Assembly: GCA_963680875.1 (NCBI GenBank)
Contig: OY804590.1
Coordinates: 19,778,640 to 19,842,639 of the forward strand
DNA length: 64,000 nucleotides
Source: Bathymodiolus brooksi
Lineage: Eukaryota; Mollusca; Bivalvia; Mytilida; Modiolidae
Reading direction: 5' to 3'
Shown: one piece after another, positions 35,521 to 51,200 of the stretch
Position numbering within the stretch: position 1 is the first letter of the stretch
Layout of the letters: every line of letters begins with the position of its first letter
Notes under the pieces: model-generated
Database searches by the model: none
Seen by the model: the letters and a program-made list of their open reading frames with translations, nothing else
Told to the model about the DNA's origin: nothing
Translations under genes and position numbers: made by a program

Positions 35521-37759
35521 GAACAGCTCCAAATTCTAATAGAAAAACAAAAAATACCACACTGTAGGAACAGCTCAAACTCTAATAGAAAAAAAATACC
35601 ACACTGTAGGAACTGCTCCAAATTCTAATAGAAAAATAAAAAATACCACACTGTAGGAACTGCTCCAAACTCTAATAGAAAAACAACAAATACCACACTG
35701 TAGGAACAGCTCCAAACTCTAATAGAAAAATAAAAAATACCACACTGTAGGAACAGCTCCAAACTTTAATAGAAAAATAAAAAATACCACACTGTAGGAA
35801 CAGCTCCAAACTCTAACAGAAAAACAAAAAATACCACACTGTAGGAACTGCTCCAAACTCTAATAGAAAAATGAAAAATACCACACTGTAGGAACAGCTC
35901 CAAACTCTAACAGAAAAATAAAAAATACCATACTGTAGGAACTGCTCCAAACTCTAATAGAAAAACAAAAAATTCCACGCAGTCTGAACAGCTCCAAACT
36001 CTAATAGAAAAACAACAAATACCATACTATAGGAACAGCTCTAAACTCTAATAGAAAAATAAAAAATACCACACTGTAGGAACAGCTCCAAACTCTAACA
36101 GAAAAATAAAAAATACCACACTCTAGGAACAGCTCCAAACTTTAATAGAAAAACAAAAAAATACCACACTGTAGGAACAGCTCCAAACTCTAATAGAAAA
36201 ACAAAAAATTCCACGCTGTCTGAACAGCTCCAAACTCTAATAGAAAAACAACAAATACCATACTGTAGGAACAGCTCCAAACTCTAACAGAAAAACAAAA
36301 AATACCACACTGTAGGAACAGCTCCAAACTCTAATAGAAAAACAACAAATACATCACTGTCGGAACAGCTCCAAACTTTAATAGAAAAACAAAAAATATC
36401 ACACTGTATGAACAGCTCCAAACTCTAATTGAAAAACAACAAATACCATACTGTAGGAACAGCTCCAAACTCTAATAGAAAAATAAAATATACCACACTG
36501 TAGGAACAGCTCTAAACTCTAATAGAAAAACAACAAATACCACACTGTAGGAACAGCTCCAAACTCTAATAGAAAAACAAAAAATACCACACTGTAGGAA
36601 CAGCTCCAAACTCTAATAGAAAAATAAAAAATACCACACTGTAGGAACAGCTCCAAACTCTAATAGAAAAACAAAAAATACCACACTGTAGGAACAGCTC
36701 CAAACTCTAATAGAAAAACAACAAATATCACACTGTAGGAACAGCTCCAAACTCTAATAGAAAAACAACAAATACCACACTGTAGGAACAGCTCCAAACT
36801 CTAATAGAAAAACAACAAATACCACATTGTAGGAACACCTCCAAAGTCTAACAGAAAAACAACAAATACCACACTGTAGGAACTGCTCCAAACTCTAATT
36901 GAAAAACAAAAAATACCACACTGTAGGAACAGCTCCAAACTTTAATAGAAAAACAAAAAATACCACACTGTAGGAGCTGCTCCAAACTCTAATTGAAAAA
37001 CAACAAATACCACGCTGTAGGAACAGCTCCAAACTTTAATAGAAAAACAACAAATACCACACTGTAGGAACAGCTCAAATTCTAATAGAAAAACAAAAAA
37101 TACCACACTGTAGGAACAGCTCCAAACTCTAATAGAAAAACAAAAAATACCACAATGTAGGAACAGCTCCAAACTCTAATAGAAAAACAACAAATACCAC
37201 ACTGTAGGAACAGCTCCAAACTTTAATAGAAAAACAACAAATACCACACTGTAGGAACAGCTCAAATTCTAATAGAAAAACAAAAAATACCACACTGTAG
37301 GAACAGCTCCAAACTCTAATAGAAAAACAAAAAATACCACACTGTAGGAACAGCTCCAAACTCTAATAGAAAAACAAAAAATACCATACTGTAGGCGCTG
37401 CTCCAAACTCTAACAGAAAAACAACAAATACCACACTGTAGGAACAGCTCCAAACTCTAATGGAAAAACAACAAATACCACACTGTAGGAACAGCTCCAA
37501 ACTCTAATAGAAAAACAAAAAATGCCACACTGTAGGAACAGCTCCAAACTTTAATAGAAAAACAAAAAATATCACACTGTAGGAACAGCTCCAAACTCTA
37601 ATAGAAAAACAAAAAATACCACACTGTAGGAACAGCTCCAAACTCTAATAAAAAAACAAAAAATACCATACTGTAGGAGATGCTCCAAATTCTAATTGAA
37701 AAACAACAAATATCACACTGTAGGAACAGCTCCAAACTCTAATAGAAAAACAAAAAATA

Positions 37760-39140
37760 CCACACTGTAGGAACAGCTCCAAACTCTATTAGAAAAATAA
37801 AAAATACCACACTGTAGGAACAGCTCCAAACTTTAATAGAAAAACAAAATATATCACACTGTAGGAACAGCTCCAAACTCTAATTGAAAAACAACAAATA
37901 TCACACTGTAGGAACAGCTCCAAACTCTAATAGAAAAACAACAAATACCACACTGTAGGCACAGCTCCAAACTCTAATAGAAAAACAAAAAATACCACAC
38001 TGTAGGAACAGCTCCAAACTCTAATAGAAAAACAACAAATACCACACTGTAGGAACAGCTCCAAACTCTATTAGAAAAATAAAAAATACCACACTGTAGG
38101 AACAGCTCCAAACTCTAATAGAAAAACAACAAATACCACACTGTAGGAACAGCTCCAAACTCTAATAGAAAAACAAAAAATACCACACTGTAGGAACAGC
38201 TCCAAACTTTAATAGAAAAACAAAAAATATCACACTGTAGGAACAGCTCCAAACTCTAATAGAAAAACAAAAAATACCATACTGTAGGAACAGCTCCAAA
38301 CTCTAATAGAAAAACAACAAATCACTGTAGAAACAGCTCCAAACTCTAATAGAAAAATAAAAAATACCACACTGTAGGAACAGCTCCAAACTCTAATAGA
38401 AAAACAACAAATACCACACTGTAGGAACAGCTCCAAACTCTAATAGAAAAACAAAAAATACCACACTGTAGGAACAGCTCCAAACTCTATTAGAAAAATA
38501 AAAAATACCACACTGTAGGAACAGCTCCAAACTTTAATAGAAAAACAAAATATATCACACTGTAGGAACAGCTCCAAACTCTAATTGAAAAACAACAAAT
38601 ATCACACTGTAGGAACAGCTCCAAACTCTAATAGAAAAACAACAAATACCACACTGTAGGCACAGCTCCAAACTCTAATAGAAAAACAAAAAATACCACA
38701 CTGTAGGAACAGCTCCAAACTCTAATAGAAAAACAACAAATACCACACTGTAGGAACAGCTCCAAACTCTATTAGAAAAATAAAAAATACCACACTGTAG
38801 GAACAGCTCCAAACTCTAATAGAAAAACAACAAATACCACACTGTAGGAACAGCTCCAAACTCTAATAGAAAAACAAAAAATACCACACTGTAGGAACAG
38901 CTCCAAACTTTAATAGAAAAACAAAAAATATCACACTGTAGGAACAGCTCCAAACTCTAATAGAAAAACAAAAAATACCATACTGTAGGAACAGCTCCAA
39001 ACTCTAATAGAAAAACAACAAATCACTGTAGGAACAGCTCCAAACTCTAATAGAAAAATAAGAAATACCACACTGTAGGAACAGCTCCAAACTCTAATAG
39101 AAAAATAAAAAATACCACAATGTAGGAACTTCTCCAAACT
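37760..39140. repeat. 701-bp higher-order repeat in the 47-bp satellite
   Basis: Blocks starting near 37801 and 38502 repeat with a 701-bp offset (15 x 47 minus 4). They share the CAAAATATATCACAC unit, the AACAAATCACTGTAG short unit and the TAGGCACAGC unit in the same order. The same arrangement reappears at 46165 and 46866. Confidence 0.8.
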
Positions 39141-40111
39141 CTAATAGAAAAATAAAAAATACCACACTGTAGGAACAGCTCCAAACTCTAATAGAAAAAC
39201 AACAAATACCACACTGTAGGAACAGCTCCAAACTCTAATAGAAAAAAACAACAAATACCACACTGTAGGAACAGCTCCAAACTCCTATAGAAAAACAAAA
39301 AATACCATACTGTAGGAACAGCTCCAAACTCTAATAGAAAAACAACAAATCACTGTAGGAACAGCTCCAAACTCTAATAGAAAAACAACAAATCACTGTA
39401 GGAACAGCTCCAAACTCCTATAGAAAAATAACAAATACCACACTGTAGGAACAGCTCCAAACTCCAATAGAAAAACAACAAATACCACACTGTCAGAACA
39501 GCTCCAAACTCTAATAGAAAAACAACAAATACCACACTGTAGGAACAGCTCAAATTCTACCAGAAAAACAACAAATACCACACTGTAGGAACAGCCCCAA
39601 ACTCTAATAGAAAAACAACAAATACCACACTGTAGGAACAGCTCCAAACTCCAATAGGAAAACATCAAATACCACACTGTAGGAACAGCTCCAAACTCTA
39701 ATAGAAAAACAAAAAATACCACACTGTAGGAACAGCTCCAAACTTTAATAGAAAAACAAAAAATATCACACTGTAGGAACAGCTCCAAACTCTAATAGAA
39801 AAACAAAAAATACCATACTGTAGGAACAGCTCCAAACTCAAATAGAAAAACAACAAATCACTGTAGGAACAGCTCCAAACTCTAATAGAAAAATAAAAAA
39901 TACCACACTGTAGGAACAGCTCCAAACTCTAATAGAAAAATAAAAAATACCACAATGTAGGAACTTCTCCAAACTCTAATAGAAAAATAAAAAATACCAC
40001 ACTGTAGGAACAGCTCCAAACTCTAATAGAAAAACAACAAATACCACACTGTAGGAACAGCTCCAAACTCTAATAGGAAAAACAACAAATACCACACTGT
40101 AGGAACAGCTC

Positions 40112-43100
40112 CAAACTCTAATAGAAAAACAAAAAATACCACACTGTAGGAACAGCTCCAAACTCTAATAGAAAAACAACAAATACCACACTGTAGGAAC
40201 AGCTCAAACTCTAATAGAAAAAAAATACCACACTGTAGGAACTGCTCCAAACACTAATAGAAAAATAAAAAATACCACACTGTAGGAACAGCTCCAAACT
40301 CTAATAGAAAAATAAAAAATACCACACTGTAGGAACTGCTCCAAACTCTAATAGAAAAACAACAAATACCACACTGTAGGAACTGCTCCAAATTCTAATA
40401 GAAAAACAACAAATACCACATTGTAGGAACAGCTCAAACTCTAATAGAAAAACAACAAATACCACACTGTAGGAACTGCTCCAAACTCTAATAGAAAAAC
40501 AATAAATACCACACTGTAGGAACTGCTCCAAACTCTAATAGAAGAACAAAAAATACCACACTGTAGGAACAGCTCCAAATTCTAATAGAAAAACAAAAAT
40601 TACCACACTGTAGGAACAGCTCCAAACTCTAATAGAAAAACAACAAATACCACATTGTAGGAACAGCTCAAACTCTACTAGAAAAAAAATACCACACTGT
40701 AGGAACTGCTCCAAACTCTAATAGAAAAATAAAAAATACCACACTGTAGGAACAGCTCCAAACTCTAATAGAAAAACAACAAATACCACACTGTAGGAAC
40801 AGCTCCAAACTCTAATAGAAAAATAAAAAATACCACACTGTAGGAACTGCTCCAAACTCTAATAGAAAAACAACAAATACCACACTGTAGGAACTGCTCC
40901 AAATTCTAATAGAAAAACAACAAATACCACATTGTAGGAACAGCTCAAACTCTAATAGAAAAACAACAAATACCACACTGTAGGAACTGCTCCAAACTCT
41001 AATAGAAAAACAATAAATACCACACTGTAGGAACTGCTCCAAACTCTAATAGAAGAACAAAAAATACCACACTGTAGGAACAGCTCCAAATTCTAATAGA
41101 AAAACAAAAAATACCACACTGTAGGAACAGCTCAAACTCTAATAGAAAAAAAATACCACACTGTAGGAACTGCTCCAAATTCTAATAGAAAAATAAAAAA
41201 TACCACACTGTAGGAACTGCTCCAAACTCTAATAGAAAAACAAAAAATACCACACTGTAGGAACAGCTCCAAACTCTAATAGAAAAACAACAAATACCAT
41301 ACTGTAGGAACAGCTCCAAACTCTAACAGAAAAACAAAAAATACCACACTGTAGGAACAGCTCCAAACTCTAATAGAAAAACAACAAATACATCACTGTC
41401 GGAACAGCTCCAAACTTTAATAGAAAAACAAAAAATATCACACTGTATGAACAGCTCCAAACTCTAATTGAAAAACAACAAATACCATACTGTAGGAACA
41501 GCTCCAAACTCTAATAGAAAAATAAAATATACCACACTGTAGGAACAGCTCTAAACTCTAATAGAAAAACAACAAATACCACACTGTAGGAACAGCTCCA
41601 AACTCTAATAGAAAAACAAAAAATACCACACTGTAGGAACAGCTCCAAACTCTAATAGAAAAATAAAAAATACCACACTGTAGGAACAGCTCCAAACTCT
41701 AATAGAAAAACAAAAAATACCACACTGTAGGAACAGCTCCAAACTCTAATAGAAAAACAACAAATATCACACTGTAGGAACAGCTCCAAACTCTAATAGA
41801 AAAACAACAAATACCACACTGTAGGAACAGCTCCAAACTCTAATAGAAAAACAAAAAATACCACACTGTAGGAACAGCTCCAAACTCTAATAGAAAAACA
41901 ACAAATATCACACTGTAGGAACAGCTCCAAACTCTAATAGAAAAACAAAAAATACCACACTGTAGGAACAGCTCCAAACTCTAATAGAAAAACAACAAAT
42001 ATCACACTGTAGGAACTGCTCCAAACTCTAATTGAAAAACAAAAAATACCACACTGTAGGAACAGCTCCAAACTTTAATAGAAAAACAAAAAATACCACA
42101 CTGTAGGAACTGCTCCAAACTCTAATTGAAAAACAACAAATACCACGCTGTAGGAACAGCTCCAAACTTTAATAGAAAAACAACAAATACCACACTGTAG
42201 GAACAGCTCAAATTCTAATAGAAAAACAAAAAATACCACACTGTAGGAACAGCTCCAAACTCTAATAGAAAAACAAAAAATACCACAATGTAGGAACAGC
42301 TCCAAACTCTAATAGAAAAACAACAAATACCACACTGTAGGAACAGCTCCAAACTTTAATAGAAAAACAACAAATACCACACTGTAGGAACAGCTCAAAT
42401 TCTAATAGAAAAACAAAAAATACCACACTGTAGGAACAGCTCCAAACTCTAATAGAAATACAAAAAATACCACACTGTAGGAACAGCTCCAAACTCTAAT
42501 AGAAAAACAAAAAATACCATACTGTAGGCGCTGCTCCAAACTCTAACAGAAAAACAACAAATACCACACTGTAGGAACAGCTCCAAACTCTAATGGAAAA
42601 ACAACAAATACCACACTGTAGGAACAGCTCCAAACTCTAATAGAAAAACAAAAAATGCCACACTGTAGGAACAGCTCCAAACTTTAATAGAAAAACAAAA
42701 AATATCACACTGTAGGAACAGCTCCAAACTCTAATAGAAAAACAAAAAATACCACACTGTAGGAACAGCTCCAAACTCTAATAAAAAAACAAAAAATACC
42801 ATACTGTAGGAGATGCTCCAAATTCTAATTGAAAAACAACAAATACCACACTGTAGGAACAGCTCCAAACTCTAATAGAAAAACAAAAAATGCCACACTG
42901 TAGGAACAGCTCCAAACTTTAATAGAAAAACAAAAAATACCACACTGTAGGAACAGCTCCAAACTCTAATAGAAAAACAACAAATACCACACTGTAGGAA
43001 CAGCTCAAACTCTAATAGAAAAAAAATACCACACTGTAGGAACTGCTCCAAACACTAATAGAAAAATAAAAAATACCACACTGTAGGAACAGCTCCAAAC

Positions 43101-45650
43101 TCTAATAGAAAAATAAAAAATACCACACTGTAGGAACTGCTCCAAACTCTAATAGAAAAACAACAAATACCACACTGTAGGAACTGCTCCAAATTCTAAT
43201 AGAAAAACAACAAATACCACATTGTAGGAACAGCTCAAACTCTAATAGAAAAACAACAAATACCACACTGTAGGAACTGCTCCAAACTCTAATAGAAAAA
43301 CAATAAATACCACACTGTAGGAACTGCTCCAAACTCTAATAGAAGAACAAAAAATACCACACTGTAGGAACAGCTCCAAATTCTAATAGAAAAACAAAAA
43401 TTACCACACTGTAGGAACAGCTCCAAACTCTAATAGAAAAACAACAAATACCACATTGTAGGAACAGCTCAAACTCTACTAGAAAAAAAATACCACACTG
43501 TAGGAACTGCTCCAAACTCTAATAGAAAAATAAAAAATACCACACTGTAGGAACAGCTCCAAACTCTAATAGAAAAACAACAAATACCACACTGTAGGAA
43601 CAGCTCCAAACTCTAATAGAAAAATAAAAAATACCACACTGTAGGAACTGCTCCAAACTCTAATAGAAAAACAACAAATACCACACTGTAGGAACTGCTC
43701 CAAATTCTAATAGAAAAACAACAAATACCACATTGTAGGAACAGCTCAAACTCTAATAGAAAAACAACAAATACCACACTGTAGGAACTGCTCCAAACTC
43801 TAATAGAAAAACAATAAATACCACACTGTAGGAACTGCTCCAAACTCTAATAGAAGAACAAAAAATACCACACTGTAGGAACAGCTCCAAATTCTAATAG
43901 AAAAACAAAAAATACCACACTGTAGGAACAGCTCAAACTCTAATAGAAAAAAAATACCACACTGTAGGAACTGCTCCAAATTCTAATAGAAAAATAAAAA
44001 ATACCACACTGTAGGAACTGCTCCAAACTCTAATAGAAAAACAAAAAATACCACACTGTAGGAACAGCTCCAAACTCTAATAGAAAAACAACAAATACCA
44101 TACTGTAGGAACAGCTCCAAACTCTAACAGAAAAACAAAAAATACCACACTGTAGGAACAGCTCCAAACTCTAATAGAAAAACAACAAATACATCACTGT
44201 CGGAACAGCTCCAAACTTTAATAGAAAAACAAAAAATATCACACTGTATGAACAGCTCCAAACTCTAATTGAAAAACAACAAATACCATACTGTAGGAAC
44301 AGCTCCAAACTCTAATAGAAAAATAAAATATACCACACTGTAGGAACAGCTCTAAACTCTAATAGAAAAACAACAAATACCACACTGTAGGAACAGCTCC
44401 AAACTCTAATAGAAAAACAAAAAATACCACACTGTAGGAACAGCTCCAAACTCTAATAGAAAAATAAAAAATACCACACTGTAGGAACAGCTCCAAACTC
44501 TAATAGAAAAACAAAAAATACCACACTGTAGGAACAGCTCCAAACTCTAATAGAAAAACAACAAATATCACACTGTAGGAACAGCTCCAAACTCTAATAG
44601 AAAAACAACAAATACCACACTGTAGGAACAGCTCCAAACTCTAATAGAAAAACAAAAAATACCACACTGTAGGAACAGCTCCAAACTCTAATAGAAAAAC
44701 AACAAATATCACACTGTAGGAACAGCTCCAAACTCTAATAGAAAAACAAAAAATACCACACTGTAGGAACAGCTCCAAACTCTAATAGAAAAACAACAAA
44801 TATCACACTGTAGGAACTGCTCCAAACTCTAATTGAAAAACAAAAAATACCACACTGTAGGAACAGCTCCAAACTTTAATAGAAAAACAAAAAATACCAT
44901 ACTGTAGGAGCTGCTCCAAACTCTAATTGAAAAACAACAAATACCACGCTGTAGGAACAGCTCCAAACTTTAATAGAAAAACAACAAATACCACACTGTA
45001 GGAACAGCTCAAATTCTAATAGAAAAACAAAAAATACCACACTGTAGGAACAGCTCCAAACTCTAATAGAAAAAACAAAAAATACCACAATGTAGGAACA
45101 GCTCCAAACTCTAATAGAAAAACAACAAATACCACACTGTAGGAACAGCTCCAAACTTTAATAGAAAAACAACAAATACCACACTGTAGGAACAGCTCAA
45201 ATTCTAATAGAAAAACAAAAAATACCACACTGTAGGAACAGCTCCAAACTCTAATAGAAATACAAAAAATACCACACTGTAGGAACAGCTCCAAACTCTA
45301 ATAGAAAAACAAAAAATACCATACTGTAGGCGCTGCTCCAAACTCTAACAGAAAAACAACAAATACCACACTGTAGGAACAGCTCCAAACTCTAATGGAA
45401 AAACAACAAATACCACACTGTAGGAACAGCTCCAAACTCTAATAGAAAAACAAAAAATGCCACACTGTAGGAACAGCTCCAAACTTTAATAGAAAAACAA
45501 AAAATATCACACTGTAGGAACAGCTCCAAACTCTAATAGAAAAACAAAAAATACCACACTGTAGGAACAGCTCCAAACTCTAATAAAAAAACAAAAAATA
45601 CCATACTGTAGGAGATGCTCCAAATTCTAATTGAAAAACAACAAATATCA
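40112..45650. repeat. 2,801-bp tandem duplication in the 47-bp satellite
   Basis: The block from about 40112 to 42912 is followed directly by a second copy. Rare markers confirm the offset: ATACATCACTGTCGG at about 41389 and 44190, and AGCTCAAACTC followed by TAATAGAAAAAAAATAC at 40201 and 43002, each 2,801 bp apart. A third, older version lies about 5.04-5.13 kb upstream of the first copy (ATACATCACTGTCGG at about 36350), with two units fewer in one place. Confidence 0.85.
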
Positions 45651-48249
45651 CACTGTAGGAACAGCTCCAAACTCTAATAGAAAAACAAAAAATACCACAC
45701 TGTAGGAACAGCTCCAAACTCTATTAGAAAAATAAAAAATACCACACTGTAGGAACAGCTCCAAACTTTAATAGAAAAACAAAATATATCACACTGTAGG
45801 AACAGCTCCAAACTCTAATTGAAAAACAACAAATATCACACTGTAGGAACAGCTCCAAACTCTAATAGAAAAACAACAAATACCACACTGTAGGCACAGC
45901 TCCAAACTCTAATAGAAAAACAAAAAATACCACACTGTAGGAACAGCTCCAAACTCTAATAGAAAAACAACAAATACCACACTGTAGGAACAGCTCCAAA
46001 CTCTATTAGAAAAATAAAAAATACCACACTGTAGGAACAGCTCCAAACTCTAATAGAAAAACAACAAATACCACACTGTAGGAACAGCTCCAAACTCTAA
46101 TAGAAAAACAAAAAATACCACACTGTAGGAACAGCTCCAAACTTTAATAGAAAAACAAAAAATATCACACTGTAGGAACAGCTCCAAACTCTAATAGAAA
46201 AACAAAAAATACCATACTGTAGGAACAGCTCCAAACTCTAATAGAAAAACAACAAATCACTGTAGAAACAGCTCCAAACTCTAATAGAAAAATAAAAAAT
46301 ACCACACTGTAGGAACAGCTCCAAACTCTAATAGAAAAACAACAAATACCACACTGTAGGAACAGCTCCAAACTCTAATAGAAAAACAAAAAATACCACA
46401 CTGTAGGAACAGCTCCAAACTCTATTAGAAAAATAAAAAATACCACACTGTAGGAACAGCTCCAAACTTTAATAGAAAAACAAAATATATCACACTGTAG
46501 GAACAGCTCCAAACTCTAATTGAAAAACAACAAATATCACACTGTAGGAACAGCTCCAAACTCTAATAGAAAAACAACAAATACCACACTGTAGGCACAG
46601 CTCCAAACTCTAATAGAAAAACAAAAAATACCACACTGTAGGAACAGCTCCAAACTCTAATAGAAAAACAACAAATACCACACTGTAGGAACAGCTCCAA
46701 ACTCTATTAGAAAAATAAAAAATACCACACTGTAGGAACAGCTCCAAACTCTAATAGAAAAACAACAAATACCACACTGTAGGAACAGCTCCAAACTCTA
46801 ATAGAAAAACAAAAAATACCACACTGTAGGAACAGCTCCAAACTTTAATAGAAAAACAAAAAATATCACACTGTAGGAACAGCTCCAAACTCTAATAGAA
46901 AAACAAAAAATACCATACTGTAGGAACAGCTCCAAACTCTAATAGAAAAACAACAAATCACTGTAGGAACAGCTCCAAACTCTAATAGAAAAATAAAAAA
47001 TACCACAATGTAGGAACTTCTCCAAACTCTAATAGAAAAATAAAAAATACCACACTGTAGGAACAGCTCCAAACTCTAATAGAAAAACAACAAATACCAC
47101 ACTGTAGGAACAGCTCCAAACTCTAATAGAAAAAAACAACAAATACCACACTGTAGGAACAGCTCCAAACTCCTATAGAAAAACAAAAAATACCATACTG
47201 TAGGAACAGCTCCAAACTCTAATAGAAAAACAACAAATCACTGTAGGAACAGCTCCAAACTCTAATAGAAAAACAACAAATCACTGTAGGAACAGCTCCA
47301 AACTCCTATAGAAAAATAACAAATACCACACTGTAGGAACAGCTCCAAACTCCAATAGAAAAACAACAAATACCACACTGTCAGAACAGCTCCAAACTCT
47401 AATAGAAAAACAACAAATACCACACTGTAGGAACAGCTCCAAATTTTAATAGAAAAACAACAAATACCACACTGTAGGAACAGCTCCAAACTCTAATAGA
47501 AAAACAACAAATACCACACTGTAGGAACAGCTCAAATTCTACCAGAAAAACAACAAATACCACACTGTAGGAACAGCCCCAAACTCTAATAGAAAAACAA
47601 CAAATACCACACTGTAGGAACAGCTCCAAACTCCAATAGGAAAACATCAAATACCACACTGTAGGAACAGCTCCAAACTCTAATAGAAAAACAAAAAATA
47701 CCACACTGTAGGAACAGCTCCAAACTTTAATAGAAAAACAAAAAATATCACACTGTAGGAACAGCTCCAAACTCTAATAGAAAAACAAAAAATACCATAC
47801 TGTAGGAACAGCTCCAAACTCTAATAGAAAAACAACAAATCACTGTAGGAACAGCTCCAAACTCTAATAGAAAAATAAAAAATACCACACTGTAGGAACA
47901 GCTCCAAACTCTAATAGAAAAATAAAAAATAACACAATGTAGGAACTTCTCCAAACTCTAATAGAAAAATAAAAAATACCACACTGTAGGAACAGCTCCA
48001 AACTCTAATAGAAAAACAACAAATACCACACTGTAGGAACAGCTCCAAACTCTAATAGAAAAAACAACAAATACCACACTGTAGGAACAGCTCCAAACTC
48101 CTATAGAAAAACAAAAAATACCATACTGTAGGAACAGCTCCAAACTCTAATAGAAAAACAACAAATCACTGTAGGAACAGCTCCAAACTCTAATAGAAAA
48201 ACAACAAATCACTTTAGGAACAGCTCCAAACTCCTATAGAAAAATAACA

Positions 48250-51200
48250 AATACCACACTGTAGGAACAGCTCCAAACTCCAATAGAAAAACAACAAATA
48301 CCACACTGTCAGAACAGCTCCAAACTCTAATAGAAAAACAACAAATACCACACTGTAGGAACAGCTCCAAATTTTAATAGAAAAACAACAAATACCACAC
48401 TGTAGGAACAGCTCCAAACTCTAATAGAAAAACAACAAATACCACACTGTAGGAACAGCTCAAATTCTACCAGAAAAACAACAAATACCACACTGTAGGA
48501 ACAGCCCCAAACTCTAATAGAAAAACAACAAATACCACACTGTAGGAACAGCTCCAAACTCCAATAGGAAAACATCAAATACCGCACTGTAGGAACAGCT
48601 CCAAACTCTAATAGAAAAACAAAAAATACCACACTGTAGGAACAGCTCCAAACTCTAATAGAAAAACAACAAATACCACACTGTCGGAAGAGCTCCAAAC
48701 TTTAATAGAAAAACAAAAAATATCACACTGTAGGAACAGCTCCAAACTCTAATAGAAAAACAACAAATACCACGCTGTCGGAACAGCTCCAAACTTTAAT
48801 AGAAAAACAAAAATACCACACTGTAGGAACAGCTCCAAACTCTAATAGAAAAACAACAAATACCACACTGTAGGAACAGCTCCAAACTCTAATAGAAAAA
48901 CAACAAATACCACACTGTCGGAACAGCTCCAAACTCTAATAGAAAAACAACAAATACCACACTGTAGGAACAGCTCCAAATTTTAATAGAAAAACAACAA
49001 ATACCACACTGTAGGAACAGCTACAAACTCTAATAGAAAAACAAAAATACCACACTGTAGGAACAGCTCAAATTCTACCAGAAAAACAACAAATACCACA
49101 CTATAGGAACAGCTCCAAACTCCAATAGAAAAACAACAAATACCACACTGTAGGCACAGCTCCAAACTCCAATAGGAAAACAACAAATACCACACTGTAG
49201 GAACAGCTCCAAACTCTAATAGAAAAACAACAAATACCACACTGTAGGAACAGCTCCAAACTCCAATAGAAAAACCACAAATACCACACTGTAGGAACAA
49301 CTCCAAACTCTAATAGAAAAACAACAAATACCACACTGTAGGAACAGCTCAAACTCTACCAGAAAAACAACAAATACCACACTGTATGAACAGCTCCAAA
49401 CTCTAACAGAAAATCAAAAAATACCACACTGTAGGAACAGCTCCAAACTCTAATAGACAAACAACAAATATCACACTGTAGGAACAGCTCCAAGCCCTAA
49501 TAAAAAAACAAAAAATACCACACTGTCGGAATACCTCCAAACTCCAATAGAAAAGCAAAAAATACCACACTGTAGGAACAGATCCAAAATCTAACAGAAA
49601 AACAACAAATACCACACTGTAGGAACAGCTCCAAACTCTAATAAAAAAACAAAAAATACCACACTGTAGGAACAGCTCCAAACTCCAATAGAAAAACAAC
49701 AAATACCACGCTGTCGGTACAGCTCCAAACTCCAATAGAAAAACAACAAATACCACACTGTAGGAACAGCTCCAAACTTTAATAGAAAAACAAAAATAAC
49801 ACACTGTAGGAACAGCTCCAAACTCTAATAGAAAAACAAAAAAATACCACACTGTAGGAACAGCTTCAAACTCCAATAGGAAAACAACAAATACCACATT
49901 GTAGGAACAGCTCCAAACTCTAATAGAAAAACCAAAAATACCACACTGTAGGAACAGCTCCAAACTCTAATAGAAAAACAAAAATTAACACACTGTAGGA
50001 ACAGCTCCAAACTCTAATAGAAAAACAACAAATACCACACTGTAGGAACAGCTCCAAACTCTAAAAAAAAAAAAAAAAAATACCATACTGTAAGAGCTGC
50101 TCCAAATTCTAATTGAAAAACAACAAATATCACACTGTAGGAACAGCTCCAAACTGTAATAGAAAAACAACAAATATCACACTGTAGGAACAGCTCCAAA
50201 CTCCAATAGAAAAGCAAAAAATACCACACTGTAGGAACAGATCCAAAATCTAACAGAAAAACAACAAATACCACACTGTAGGAACAGCTCCAAACTCTAA
50301 TGAAAAAACAAAAAATACCACACTGTAGGAACAGCTCCAAACTCTAATAGAAAAACAACAAATACCACATTGTAGGAACAGCTCCAAAGTCTAACAGAAA
50401 AACAACAAATACCACACTGTAGGAACTGCTCCAAACTCTAATAGAAAAACAACAAATCACTGTAGGAACAGCTCCAAACTCTAATAGAAAAACAACAAAT
50501 CACTGTAGGAACAGCTCCAAACTCCTATAGAAAAATAACAAATACCACACTGTAGGAACAGCTCCAAACTCCAATAGAAAAACAACAAATACCACACTGT
50601 CAGAACAGCTCCAAACTCTAATAGAAAAACAACAAATACCACACTGTAGGAACAGCTCCAAGTTTTAATAGAAAAACAACAAATACCACACTGTAGGAAC
50701 AGCTCCAAACTCTAATAGAAAAACAACAAATACCACACTGTAGGAACAGCTCCAAACTCCAATAGGAAAACATCAAATACCGCACTGTAGGAACAGCTCC
50801 AAACTCTAATAGAAAAACAAAAAATACCACACTGTAGGAACAGCTCCAAACTCTAATAGAAAAACAACAAATACCACACTGTCGGAAGAGCTCCAAACTT
50901 TAATAGAAAAACAAAAAATACCACACTGTAGGAACAGATCCAAAATCCAACAGAAAAACAACAAATACCACACTGTAGGAACAGCTCCAAACTCCATTAG
51001 AAAAACAACAAATACCACGCTGTCGGTACAGCTCCAAACTCCAATAGAAAAACAACAAATACCACACTGTAGGAACAGCTCCAAACTTTAATAGAAAAAC
51101 AAAAATAACACACTGTAGGAACAGCTCCAAACTCTAATAGAAAAATAAAAAATACCACAATGTAGGAACTTCTCCAAACTCTAATAGAAAAATAAAAAAT

